DNA from: CAXXIC01 sp049315325
GTDB lineage: Bacteria; Bacteroidota; Bacteroidia; Bacteroidales; UBA7332
DNA: 64,000 nucleotides
Direction: 5' to 3'
NCBI GenBank assembly: GCA_049315325.1
Contig: JBMOKJ010000009.1
Span: 55,168 to 119,167, forward strand
Shown: positions 27,001-34,623 of the stretch, piece after piece
Position numbering within the stretch: the first letter of the stretch is position 1
How the letters are laid out: each line of letters begins with the position of its first letter
The notes under the pieces: generated by a model
The model's database searches: none
What the model was told of the DNA's origin: nothing
Seen by the model: the letters and a program-made list of their open reading frames with translations, nothing else
Program-made: the position numbers and the translations under genes

Positions 27001-28425
27001 TGTTGCCAACATGTTATTGTCCTGAATCCAATTCACACCGTCTTTCCAAAGCGTAAGGCGGTTATTTTCGGAGCCTTCGTGACCTCCGTAAAAGAAGTCT
27101 TGTTTGCAAACAAAACCGACGTGTAAATCCTCTTTTCTCCATGAATTTCGAGTATCCACATATCCTCGCACATTATCTTGCCACGTCAATGGCAGTTTGA
27201 GTTTGTCAATGTTCGACTGAATAGTCCAGTCGGTTGGTTTTCCATTACTGTCAACCATTCCGGCATCGGCGTAGAGCAACAATAATTCGGTACAAATTCC
27301 AACTGGATTTGGCCATTTAGCATTGGCATCGGTCAAGAAATCGTGTGTTGACAACGTCGATTGGTACAAAAAGTCAATTGCCTGATTATTCGGGTGGTAG
27401 TAGTGCATCATCCAAATAACGTGAAAAGCCGAAGCACGCATTTCGTCGCGAATCATCCATTTTCCGTTTTCCCAACGAATGGCTGCTTCAAAAAAACGCA
27501 TTTTGGCGCGTAAGTGGTCGTGTTTCAGTAGATTTCGCTGACGAAGCCCAACGGCAGTAAAAGCAGAGATATTCAACCAACCTTTGATGGATTCGTAGCA
27601 CATTCCGTCGTCCGACAGAAACCAATCGAGCATGGCATTTGCTTTGTGGCACGACTGCTCGAAAAGCTCTTTATTGAAACCCTTTTCTCCCTCAATGAGC
27701 AACATCAAACGGATATATTCCATTCCAAATCCTTGATGATTATTGATCATAAAGTGATCTGGATAGGCTAGATAATTCGAGATCCTGTGCTTTACAATAC
27801 GACCAATTACCTTCAATGCTAATTCCCGTTCGCTGGCACTCATCCAACAACTTAAATAGTCGTAGTCGAGCAAATCCCAAATTTCGGTAGGAGGATCTGG
27901 ATTACCCATTGCGATAATCGAACGATCGACCGCCCAAATATTCTCGCCATCGGGTTGTTTGTCCATGTAGTCGAGCTTTGGCTCGAGCGTTTTCAGCTTA
28001 TCCACTAATTGCGAAGCCAACTCTTTTCCTAAGGCATCGTTTTTAGTCACCAATGCGTAGAATGCATTTTGAGATTTGGAGACACGACTCCACATGGTTC
28101 GAAATGCAATTGGAGCCTTATCGCCCAATGCCACTTTAGCGCGTATTTTCTCCACATCATCAGGTGTGATCAACACACGCGGATGCACACCCGGCGCAGG
28201 AACTTTACTCAGTCGGCTTTCGTCGAAATCGGGGTCATTGAATGTGTTATTAACAGCAGGCGATTTTGGCCAAAAATTGCCCGTAATCGCATCGTCATAA
28301 GGAAGAATAGCGCGTGGCTTCCAAGTCGGGTCTTGATAATAAGATCGCGTATCAGATTGCGCAATAATAGCGGTTTGGAAAACAAATGAAAACAAAAGAA
28401 GGGCAAAGGAGTAGGCGAATTTCAT
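24049..28425 (-). CDS. Giant multidomain heparinase II/III-like protein (CHB_HEX_C, two PA14-like, LamG-like)
   Basis: 1458 aa with a signal peptide (about 1-22). Residues 70-760 align with the two other heparinase II/III-like proteins here: HPRVLITPDDVEKI near 80, NNHQGFGMEYIRLML near 225, FYGGHEGSENNRLTLWKDG near 450, MLTIDGKGCHWPP, and NPYLLVIDDAKKDEQKHLFEW. In this copy the usual HxHxD signature reads HEGSENN, so metal site or catalysis may be altered. The C-terminal half adds a chitobiase-like domain (IRYTLDGSQPTENSTLYE, near 830), two PA14-like modules (FSGLFLAKEKGVYHFDV near 970; FSGYFYVPMTGVYEFQT near 1130) and a LamG-like sandwich (ISIALWFKTSEKSG near 1330). The binding modules suggest surface or substrate tethering. 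Substrate unknown. Confidence 0.8.
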   Translation of the reverse strand: MKFAYSFALLLFSFVFQTAIIAQSDTRSYYQDPTWKPRAILPYDDAITGNFWPKSPAVNNTFNDPDFDESRLSKVPAPGVHPRVLITPDDVEKIRAKVALGDKAPIAFRTMWSRVSKSQNAFYALVTKNDALGKELASQLVDKLKTLEPKLDYMDKQPDGENIWAVDRSIIAMGNPDPPTEIWDLLDYDYLSCWMSASERELALKVIGRIVKHRISNYLAYPDHFMINNHQGFGMEYIRLMLLIEGEKGFNKELFEQSCHKANAMLDWFLSDDGMCYESIKGWLNISAFTAVGLRQRNLLKHDHLRAKMRFFEAAIRWENGKWMIRDEMRASAFHVIWMMHYYHPNNQAIDFLYQSTLSTHDFLTDANAKWPNPVGICTELLLLYADAGMVDSNGKPTDWTIQSNIDKLKLPLTWQDNVRGYVDTRNSWRKEDLHVGFVCKQDFFYGGHEGSENNRLTLWKDGVNWIQDNNMLATKATFLQNMLTIDGKGCHWPPTPGTWLGVRESPEGLIAVGDGKDGYSYSKNMQVHPLYYPSTKIPYYAPFAEGNFDLSRDIQVAFNPRTIKFFDGYGHTDYGPWSGETRLVEGYSSWNPMQQFYRTVQMARGQNPYLLVIDDAKKDEQKHLFEWNISVPLDVDLVEAITPEIQFQNTNPSESREGDIILGKIGMERDVVTGKSKPKKGDPLCLIRVLWRNAEYGFPVPRFERYQGYNQVAIPAQTVSPEFRILVYPYKFGEPLPKSTWNSDRTKLTIEIGKKKDVYQFAKTDGGRTVLTMQRDGKTTLTSDAKPARPVLTVRGERFDINDLRYTRDENKVPTYLIDDKGTIQLERVAAPAQIRYTLDGSQPTENSTLYERPITITKTADLKAIVYDPTWTFGTQNSETITAHLVLKAAPKGLTTLPVNAQNGLLARVYEKNTKLYNDKGFFDASRIMMPDLNKETPILATTVAGFILPKAISKQPLEEQTKGFYRFSGLFLAKEKGVYHFDVNSCGPVTFDVDNQSVIEHIGVFHQQQAHRRGEVVLDKGWHAIDLVICDPLFWNINSLKPMDFEVSYSINGGKWKSVEASELSFETDAKIAITPPSEVKSIEPLKSIPSLEKGFVAQSFDRTGKRRDADFLDIDNAKPYKTQLAQAMESSESRNIVREFSGYFYVPMTGVYEFQTTYRVGESAGLNAKQASCQNQVRVNNEIVVQHGVFGRNPDGKIGLKEGWYPLSVRFGSSETTVKVLFPDGQTVQLTDENVFRKTNTKISNNPKDGFLGEVSFDKWDEKTPDYAVNGAFQIWINPACKLVDSPFGKALEMHSSSGTLAAAVDVNVSRGNTKPGFKLHHLAMRENAISIALWFKTSEKSGKLFGKDGYNAYGKGYKTVSCNVDNNRIVANPNRLSGGKIASDEWQFVVLTATEDAMNLYLNGDKIATAPGTLNITTDALDFFLNHTATVANLRVYDRPLDAVEVKQLFDLK

Positions 28426-28463
28426 GAGAATATGGGTGAATTTTTAATTTTGGCTGTGGTTTA

Positions 28464-29345
28464 TTATCTTATAAACAGTTTTCGGAGAATAACGGTTTGT
28501 TTCTTATTGATTTTCAGCACATAAGTTCCTGAAGGAAAATTTGAAACATCTAATTTAGATAAATTTCCATTGCAAACACCTGATGAAAGCACTTTACCTG
28601 ATAAATTGATTATTGCAAACGAACTGTTGGGACAATTACTGATATAGACTATGTCTCTTGCCGGATTTGGATAAATCTTTTCAACAGATTCTTCATGCAA
28701 AATTACAGGCGTTGCTGTGTCTGGTTTGACAATCAAAACGCCATCAACCATTTCAAATTCGTAATTAGTGGCAGCCAATGTCCCTCTGTTTATGACAATT
28801 GGATACGTTCCACCAGCGAGATTCGCTGCGACAGCATCGAAAACCGGAGTACCGCTAACAACCGATGTCGTTTCGCTCTTTTTAAAACCAGAAATCGTAT
28901 ACGTAAAAACGGGCGAGACACCAAAATCTACTGTTTTATCAGCAGCTTTCACCGTTAACGTTGACTTCGGACAAACAACGAGGAGCTGTGCCACAGGTGT
29001 TGCGGCGGCATAGGTTCCATTTCCTGCTTGAAAAGCCGAAATAAATGAGAATCCGGTGGTTTTAATGGTTACAGTTGTTCCGCTAATGGTGGCTACGGCT
29101 GTGTTTGAACTCACGTAGGTAACCGGAAGTCCGGAACTGGATGTAGCACTGAGTGTAAATGTGGCATCACCGTAACCCTTTACAGGGATGTCGGGAAATG
29201 TAATTGTCTGAGCCGTTTGAGCGAAGGAACAAACTGAAAAAAGCAACAATAAAAACAGCCCCCTAACCCCCAAAGGGGGAACAGAGATGCTTAATTTTGC
29301 ATGATTATTCCTTATCCAGTTTATTTTTTTATAATGTGATTTCAT
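28464..29345 (-). CDS. Small T9SS protein with MBG-type domain; signal peptide contains a translated repeat
   Basis: 293 aa. Only one ATG (29345) is available before the secretion signal, so translation must pass through the G/C-rich repeat at 29257-29281, giving residues VPPLGVRGL at 22-30. The hydrophobic stretch FLLLLFSVCSFAQ follows, so the repeat supplies the n-region of the signal peptide. Residues about 45-110 are an Ig-like beta domain (ITFPDIPVKGYGDATFTLSA). Residues about 125-205 match an MBG (YGX-type) domain. The last about 75 residues (IYPNPARDIVYI, SGTYVLKI) are a T9SS type A sorting domain. No enzymatic motif is visible. It lies between two beta-helix genes and the large lyase-like gene, so a surface binding or stalk role is inferred. 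Confidence 0.78.
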   Translation of the reverse strand: MKSHYKKINWIRNNHAKLSISVPPLGVRGLFLLLLFSVCSFAQTAQTITFPDIPVKGYGDATFTLSATSSSGLPVTYVSSNTAVATISGTTVTIKTTGFSFISAFQAGNGTYAAATPVAQLLVVCPKSTLTVKAADKTVDFGVSPVFTYTISGFKKSETTSVVSGTPVFDAVAANLAGGTYPIVINRGTLAATNYEFEMVDGVLIVKPDTATPVILHEESVEKIYPNPARDIVYISNCPNSSFAIINLSGKVLSSGVCNGNLSKLDVSNFPSGTYVLKINKKQTVILRKLFIR

Positions 29346-29411
29346 TTATTTTTTGATTAATAATTATAAAATACGTGGGCTTTAAGTCCCCTTTGGGGGG
29401 ATTTAGGGAGC
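29257..29411. repeat. G/C-rich inverted-repeat doublet (REP-like), copy 1
   Basis: Two units face each other: 29257-29281 (core CCCCCAAAGGGGGA) and 29386-29411 (core TCCCCTTTGGGGGG, then ATTTAGGGAG). The left unit lies inside the 28464-29345 coding region; the right unit ends one base before the stop codon of 29413-31461. The A/T-rich spacer is about 104 bp and unlike the spacer of the second copy at 57297-57413. Each unit is itself a short palindrome. This fits a Bacteroidota REP-type intergenic repeat rather than a full insertion sequence. Confidence 0.8.
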
Positions 29412-29412
29412 T

Positions 29413-31461
29413 TTACGATCCGTAAACTCCCGAAATCGGTGGGTTAACGTTGTAATTCAACGGCTTCACTTTCGAAATGCGATACGAATCGATGTAGAGA
29501 CCCACTCCTGAGGATGGGAAATTCTCGAACGTCGGTATGTCTTTGAAAATCTGCGACGAAGGCAACAAACTGAAATCGAGATTCAATTCGTCGGTAAACC
29601 TCATACTCATGGTATTGTAGGTTTTATTTGACGCATCCAGCGTGCCATTCAGCATCACATACTGCTTCGGATTAGCCACCGCCACATTTTTCAACGCTTT
29701 GGCTCCAACAAAAGCAGTTGCTAACTGAAACCCATTGCGGCATTTGTAGGCGATATTGTTCTGCACATCCTGATTCCATCCGGCACGATACAAAAACCCG
29801 CGATTGAGTTGATACGCCACATTCGAGTACGCTTTGTCGTTCAACCCAAAATGGTCGAAATAGACGCCATCGCCTTGCAAAGAGTTGTGCATAAGGTTGT
29901 AGCGCAATGTATTACCACCATTTGCATTCGAATCGGTGAAACAATAAAACGCACCCATATCGTCGGAACATTTAGAGGTGTGATACACATCGTTGTATTC
30001 AAACAAATTATTCGAACCACCATGCAACACGCCTGAGTGAGGACAATCGTGGATAGAATTATGATCTGCTTTTGCACCAAAGAGGGCAATGTTTTTGTAG
30101 GCTAAGTTGATGGCGGCTGCATAAATATTGTTCAAATAACCAAAATTGTAGATGTGGCAATTGGAGACAAAATGGTTAGACCCAGCCAAAGCCGTTCCTG
30201 CAGCACCCATCAACACGCCCGATGCTCCTAAATCATAGAGATTTGAACTCAACACGCCACAATTCGTGCCTCCGTTTATGACCACAGCATCGTACTCCAC
30301 ATCGTGAATGATGCAGCCATTGAGTTGCACGTTGTTGCAATTAGTCATCTTCACCGCATTGCCCAAATTATCCATAATTTCCAACCCAATAAACTGAATA
30401 TAACTAGCGCCATTGATATCAATCATTGGGTTTTTGTTGTCGGAAATGGTAAGAGCTGTACTTGTAATGGTCGAAGGAGCATAATAATACAATTTCCCGT
30501 CAAGGTTGTCGATGCACCACTCTCCAGGTTGGTCTATCTCCTCAAGCAGATTCACCACATAGTAGGGTTCGTGTCCCGATCCGAGCGGCAATTTGTATTT
30601 ATTACCCAAAGTGACAGAAGGCGTTACAGTCATTGTTTTTGCAGTCAAATCAATAGCAGTCAGTTTCAAAGTAGTGATTTGCCAATTCACTCGCCAATAC
30701 CCTTTCACATAAACACCATGCGACAAAGCTGCTGCCCATGCCGCCTCTCTGCCCGAAACTCGGTTCATGTTGGCATCGTACAATTCGGAGGTAGCGGTTT
30801 TGTACTGAAACACACCAGCGAGGGTAGCATCGCCACCTGTAACGACTGATTTCACCTCCATATAGTTTGGGAAATCATTGGGAAAACGTGCTAATTTTTG
30901 CCTAACACCGTTCCAATAAACGCCGGGTAGATTTGTGTATTGATAAAATCCATTGTTGACATCGTTAATTTTATCAGGCATTAAACCAGTTACCGACATA
31001 GCCAAATTGGTAAGTGTGCACTCTTTGATTTGCGCAGCTGTCACCGCAGGATTCAATCGTGAGGTTGCACCTGAGTAATTCACCCAATTGGCAGGCGTTG
31101 CAGCCTTTGCTCCACTTAGAATGACATTTTCGTTGGCATACGCCCTGTAAATAATTGGTTTAGAGGCAGTTCCAGCATCGGAGCTTGTCATCGAAAATGT
31201 GGTTGGCAAATAGTACGTTCCACCACGTAACCAGATTGTGACACCCGACGTGCTGCTGCTTTTGATGGAATTGGCATACGTTTTCGCCTTCGTCAACGTC
31301 AGAAAAGGTGAGGCAATTGTGCCCGTATTTGTGTCTTTACCAGTAGTCGAAACGTAGATATTTTTATCTGTTGTGATTGCAGGCCCCCAACCGATATCGG
31401 CATCGCGAGCTTCCAATCCAAGCACAAAAAGTAAACATAAAAAGAGGCATAGTTGTTTCAT
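29413..31461 (-). CDS. Secreted right-handed beta-helix protein
   Basis: 682 aa with a signal peptide (about 1-18). It opens with DIGWGPAIT, shared with the two proteins at 39107-41389 and 41403-43715, and then the YVSTTGKDTNTGTIASPFLT block of parallel beta-helix enzymes. WLRGGTYYL near 80 and KPIIYRAYANE near 100 are conserved in this group. EIDQPGEWCIDNLDGKLYYY near 310 precedes the helix, whose coils show IQFIGLEIMDNLGNAVKM, NGCIIHDVEYDAVVI and NSIHDCPHSGVLHGG. This family includes pectate-lyase-like and GH141-like proteins (a guess). There is no T9SS tail, so it is likely periplasmic. The stop abuts the repeat doublet, and the gene follows the 965-aa beta-helix gene by 33 bases. Confidence 0.78.
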   Translation of the reverse strand: MKQLCLFLCLLFVLGLEARDADIGWGPAITTDKNIYVSTTGKDTNTGTIASPFLTLTKAKTYANSIKSSSTSGVTIWLRGGTYYLPTTFSMTSSDAGTASKPIIYRAYANENVILSGAKAATPANWVNYSGATSRLNPAVTAAQIKECTLTNLAMSVTGLMPDKINDVNNGFYQYTNLPGVYWNGVRQKLARFPNDFPNYMEVKSVVTGGDATLAGVFQYKTATSELYDANMNRVSGREAAWAAALSHGVYVKGYWRVNWQITTLKLTAIDLTAKTMTVTPSVTLGNKYKLPLGSGHEPYYVVNLLEEIDQPGEWCIDNLDGKLYYYAPSTITSTALTISDNKNPMIDINGASYIQFIGLEIMDNLGNAVKMTNCNNVQLNGCIIHDVEYDAVVINGGTNCGVLSSNLYDLGASGVLMGAAGTALAGSNHFVSNCHIYNFGYLNNIYAAAINLAYKNIALFGAKADHNSIHDCPHSGVLHGGSNNLFEYNDVYHTSKCSDDMGAFYCFTDSNANGGNTLRYNLMHNSLQGDGVYFDHFGLNDKAYSNVAYQLNRGFLYRAGWNQDVQNNIAYKCRNGFQLATAFVGAKALKNVAVANPKQYVMLNGTLDASNKTYNTMSMRFTDELNLDFSLLPSSQIFKDIPTFENFPSSGVGLYIDSYRISKVKPLNYNVNPPISGVYGS

Positions 31462-31494
31462 AAGCTTAAAGTAAAAATTTGGTGAATGGTAGAA

Positions 31495-34392
31495 TTACTG
31501 AATAAATTTCTTTACACATCTAGTTCCATTGACAGTGGTGACTTCAATTACATACGCACCTTTTATTAATGCTGGCACTACGGCATCGTTGAGCCCTTCA
31601 TTCAAAACCATTTTCTGACAATACAATTGATTTCCGTTGGCAGACGAAATGCGCATAGTGGCTTCGGTCTGGCGAAGGCTCTGGATAATCATTTTAATCG
31701 GTTGATTATTTCTGTTTGTCGATGGGAAAACAGAGAGAATTTCGAGCGATTGCTTGCTATTCATCACAATATTTGTAGCCAAAGGTGGCGTGTACTGAAT
31801 CAAAATCTTAGAGGTATAAGGTTCGAGCGAAAGCGTTCCAGAATAGATTGTCCCAGTCACATCCTTGTAGGTTTTGGTTCCTAGATTCACCAACTTTGTG
31901 GTTTCAGTTGTGTTCACCTCAAAACGTTCAGCCTCTGCTGGTGTAACCTGCGATACCGAAACTTTTTGCACCGAAATATTATCTAACCACACTTTTGCAC
32001 CTTTGTCGTGCAGCGTAAAATAAAGGTATTGTCCCGTACCACCACCGTTGTCGTTGAACGTGATTGGGATAGAATAATCCCTCCGAATAGTACTTGTGGT
32101 GTAGGTTTTCGGACTTGAGCCAGTAGTATTGGTAAAGTTGATGCACAATTTGGCAGAGTTGGAATTGGAGATTGCCGAAAAGTTCAGCAAATAGGTATCT
32201 CCCTCATTCACTGTTCCAATCATTCTGTAAAACCTCACACTAGAAAGCACTGAAGCCGAAGCACTTGCGCTTGTAAGATCGAGCAATGCACATCCGCCAT
32301 CCAATCCGCCTGAGCTCACCCAACTGCCCTGACTCGTTACATTTTCGTTATCGTAAAACCATCCCGATATATTCGAAGTGAATGTCGAATTAGAAGCAAA
32401 TAGATTTGTGCCAGGCGAACCAAATGTTGCTGGATATTCGGAGTACTTAAATACGCCGTGCGGTTCGAAAGCGCTTTTCCACTGATTAACACCATAAGCT
32501 AGTCTGCGGGTCTTCACATATCCGCTATCGGCAACCGAAGAAACAATTGTGTCGAGCGCAAATGGCTGCCAATAGTAGTTGCTGTCCATCACCCCAAACA
32601 AGCGGGCGTAGTTTTTGAATCCATATGTAAAACTTACGGCCGGCTGACGAATATTTCGCGATGAATAGAAGATGTTTTGTGTCACTCGGTGCCCCTGATT
32701 GGTCATCGGTGGGATAGTATCTTTTGCACGTCCCACGCTGAAACCATTGTAGGGATTGAAAACTATCTTGAAAGTTGAATTGTAGAACGTATTTTTAGTG
32801 ATGGTTTGAAATGCCGACGATGGATCCATCGAAATTGTCAACTTATCAGGGTGCGCGGTGTTGAACGCATCGCTGTTGTAAATCGTATTTTCGATGGCCG
32901 TGTGGTGATGGTTTGATGCCAACAAAATACCGTGCGTATTGTAGCAGACATTTTTTCTGACAGTATTGTACTCCGTCAGTGCATCGTTGTAGATGCCGGG
33001 GCGACGGTTATAAGAATCACCTTCGTTTGTGCCAAGCAGATAACCAATTCCCTCGTAGATATAGTTGTTTTCGATTAGGTTGTTGCCATATTTATTTGTT
33101 CCCAAAGAGGGCACATACGACCAGGTACCAAAACTGTAAATTCCACCTCCATCGAACATCCGCATGTTGAAATGTCCAATTTTATTATGTGAAATCGTAT
33201 TCCCATAACCATTGTAATAGACGCCAATGTAGCCGCAACTGTCGATATCGTTATACGAAATGACGGCACTAGTGCAGTAGAGCGATATAGCTGCTTTGTA
33301 GGCGTTGTTGGTGATATCACTCATTCCAGGATTCAGGAAATTCCGGCGGATATAATTATTGGTTGCCGTGATATACAGACTGGAATAAGTAGACCCGATT
33401 GAAATATTGTAAATGTCCGTAAAACTGTTGTTTGTCACACTAATATTGGTGCTGCTTGCCATCCAGACTCCATGCAACGTGTTAGAAAAAGTACAATTGT
33501 CGATGTTGATATAACTACCCGAAGTGATTGAGACAGCCATCGTATCTGCGTTTCGAAAAGCAAAATTCTTAATATTGATGCCTGTAATGCCAGAGTTAAT
33601 CAATATCCCATATTTAGTGGAACTCGCCTGCACTTTTACCAACGAAGGGTTTGTAGTGCTGTACAAATAGACCTTTTTAGCTGCTCTATCAAAATACCAT
33701 TCGCCTTGAGTCGTCAGCGTTGCCAAATGATTCTGAATAATATAGCCATAACCAACATGAATGGCGGCAGTGGTTGGGTTTGTGGTGATGGTGTCTAATT
33801 GATGCTTCAGAATTTTCACCCCTTCGATGCGGTAGGGTTTGGTGTACATCACCGCCGTTGCACCTGTCCAATCTTGGGTAGAAACATTCACAGATGCATC
33901 TCTGAATTTATTGAATCCCCAGCAGGCATCGTTATACAAAAATCCGTCGTTGGCAGCTGATATATCGGGAAAACGACCAATCTGCTGGATTTTATCATTT
34001 ATTGTCACAAAACGGATATCCGAAAGCGCTCCGGTGTAATTTGCCACCCAAATATTTGGATTGGAAGTGACCGTCCATCCAGTGAGTGTGACAGCGGTAT
34101 TGAGCAATGGTTTTGCGCCTGAACCATAACTTGCATACACAATTGGCGAAGACGAAGTGCCTGATTTTGTGATGTTAAATTGATCTGTAAATGTATCACC
34201 ACACTTAAATAGAATCGAATCCTTTGCAACAAAAGTGTTCATCATCGCATTCACCTTCGTGATCGTTTTCCATGCAGCACCGGTAGATTTTCCGTTGTTG
34301 GCGTCGTTTCCACCAGATGACGAGACATAATAATTCGTAGCTGAACTAATCAAACTAAACGACAATAAAACAAAAGATATAATTTTTCTCAT
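31495..34392 (-). CDS. T9SS-exported right-handed beta-helix protein with carbohydrate-binding-like module
   Basis: 965 aa with a signal peptide (about 1-18). NYYVSSSGGNDANNGKSTG near 20 opens the beta-helix, then AAWKTITKVNAMM and FKCGDTFTDQFNI. Coils through about 280-560 include NIDNCTFSNTLHGVWM, VISYNDIDSCGYIGVYYN and NNLIENNYIYEG. Residues about 670-810 look like a CBM4/9-type jelly roll (NISGWFYDNENVTSQGSW, LYFTLHDKGAKVWLDNISV). The last about 90 residues, ending KGAYVIEVTTVNGTRCVKKF, are a T9SS sorting domain. The likely role is a surface lyase or hydrolase on a uronate polysaccharide; catalytic residues are not assignable. It lies downstream of a gene remnant and of a candidate regulatory repeat at 34551-34570, so it may start a separate transcript. 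Confidence 0.8.
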   Translation of the reverse strand: MRKIISFVLLSFSLISSATNYYVSSSGGNDANNGKSTGAAWKTITKVNAMMNTFVAKDSILFKCGDTFTDQFNITKSGTSSSPIVYASYGSGAKPLLNTAVTLTGWTVTSNPNIWVANYTGALSDIRFVTINDKIQQIGRFPDISAANDGFLYNDACWGFNKFRDASVNVSTQDWTGATAVMYTKPYRIEGVKILKHQLDTITTNPTTAAIHVGYGYIIQNHLATLTTQGEWYFDRAAKKVYLYSTTNPSLVKVQASSTKYGILINSGITGINIKNFAFRNADTMAVSITSGSYINIDNCTFSNTLHGVWMASSTNISVTNNSFTDIYNISIGSTYSSLYITATNNYIRRNFLNPGMSDITNNAYKAAISLYCTSAVISYNDIDSCGYIGVYYNGYGNTISHNKIGHFNMRMFDGGGIYSFGTWSYVPSLGTNKYGNNLIENNYIYEGIGYLLGTNEGDSYNRRPGIYNDALTEYNTVRKNVCYNTHGILLASNHHHTAIENTIYNSDAFNTAHPDKLTISMDPSSAFQTITKNTFYNSTFKIVFNPYNGFSVGRAKDTIPPMTNQGHRVTQNIFYSSRNIRQPAVSFTYGFKNYARLFGVMDSNYYWQPFALDTIVSSVADSGYVKTRRLAYGVNQWKSAFEPHGVFKYSEYPATFGSPGTNLFASNSTFTSNISGWFYDNENVTSQGSWVSSGGLDGGCALLDLTSASASASVLSSVRFYRMIGTVNEGDTYLLNFSAISNSNSAKLCINFTNTTGSSPKTYTTSTIRRDYSIPITFNDNGGGTGQYLYFTLHDKGAKVWLDNISVQKVSVSQVTPAEAERFEVNTTETTKLVNLGTKTYKDVTGTIYSGTLSLEPYTSKILIQYTPPLATNIVMNSKQSLEILSVFPSTNRNNQPIKMIIQSLRQTEATMRISSANGNQLYCQKMVLNEGLNDAVVPALIKGAYVIEVTTVNGTRCVKKFIQ

Positions 34393-34399
34393 ACGTATT

Positions 34400-34558
34400 T
34401 TAATTATTCAAATTTAATAAAAAATCAGGCTGATCCTTGGCAATCTGAATTTTACCATTTAAATCAAACTCAACTTTAATAATTCCCGGTTTCTCACGCC
34501 ATGGTGCTTGTTTGTCGTCAGCAAAGAAAACACTAGACGAATCACCAAGTATGCTGAA
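34400..34558 (-). pseudogene. C-terminal remnant of a GH43-like propeller gene
   Basis: An open stretch of 52 codons ends at TAA 34402-34400 and is cut at an in-frame TAG (34561-34559). It has no start codon of its own. Its translation contains FFADDKQAPWREKPGIIKVE and FDLNGKIQIAKDQPD. This matches the product of 37689-39095 near its residue 370 (LFGNDDAAPWRERAGIVKM, then GGKLKVSADQT), with the same order and a one-residue offset. The rest of the gene is absent upstream; the next gene ends at 34624. I read it as the tail of a former duplicate, now decayed and lying in the gap between two secretome genes. Confidence 0.75.
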
Positions 34559-34570
34559 CTATGCTGAATA
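34551..34570 (-). promoter_or_regulatory. Candidate operator: 10-bp direct repeat TATTCAGCAT AGTTCAGCAT
   Basis: On the minus strand the sequence reads TTCAGCATAG then TTCAGCATAC, two 10-bp direct repeats. The 15-mer CAGCATAGTTCAGCA is identical to one upstream of fucI (51011-51030), and the block before fucR (49844-49863) is similar. Four bases upstream is TATGTTGG (34581-34574), seven of eight matches to the -7 box. The repeat overlaps the end of the gene remnant, so it may also be a by-product of that break; regulatory function is inference. Confidence 0.5.
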
Positions 34571-34623
34571 TACCCAACATAATCCTGATATAAAAGCAAT
34601 TACGCATAAATAGCCTCAACTTA

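Noticed and set aside
34409..34416. TAAATTTG -7-like box before the 31495-34392 gene
   Set aside because: It falls in the gene remnant's coding tail, and no TGTAACA repeat is found at the 30-31 bp spacing seen at the five other promoters.
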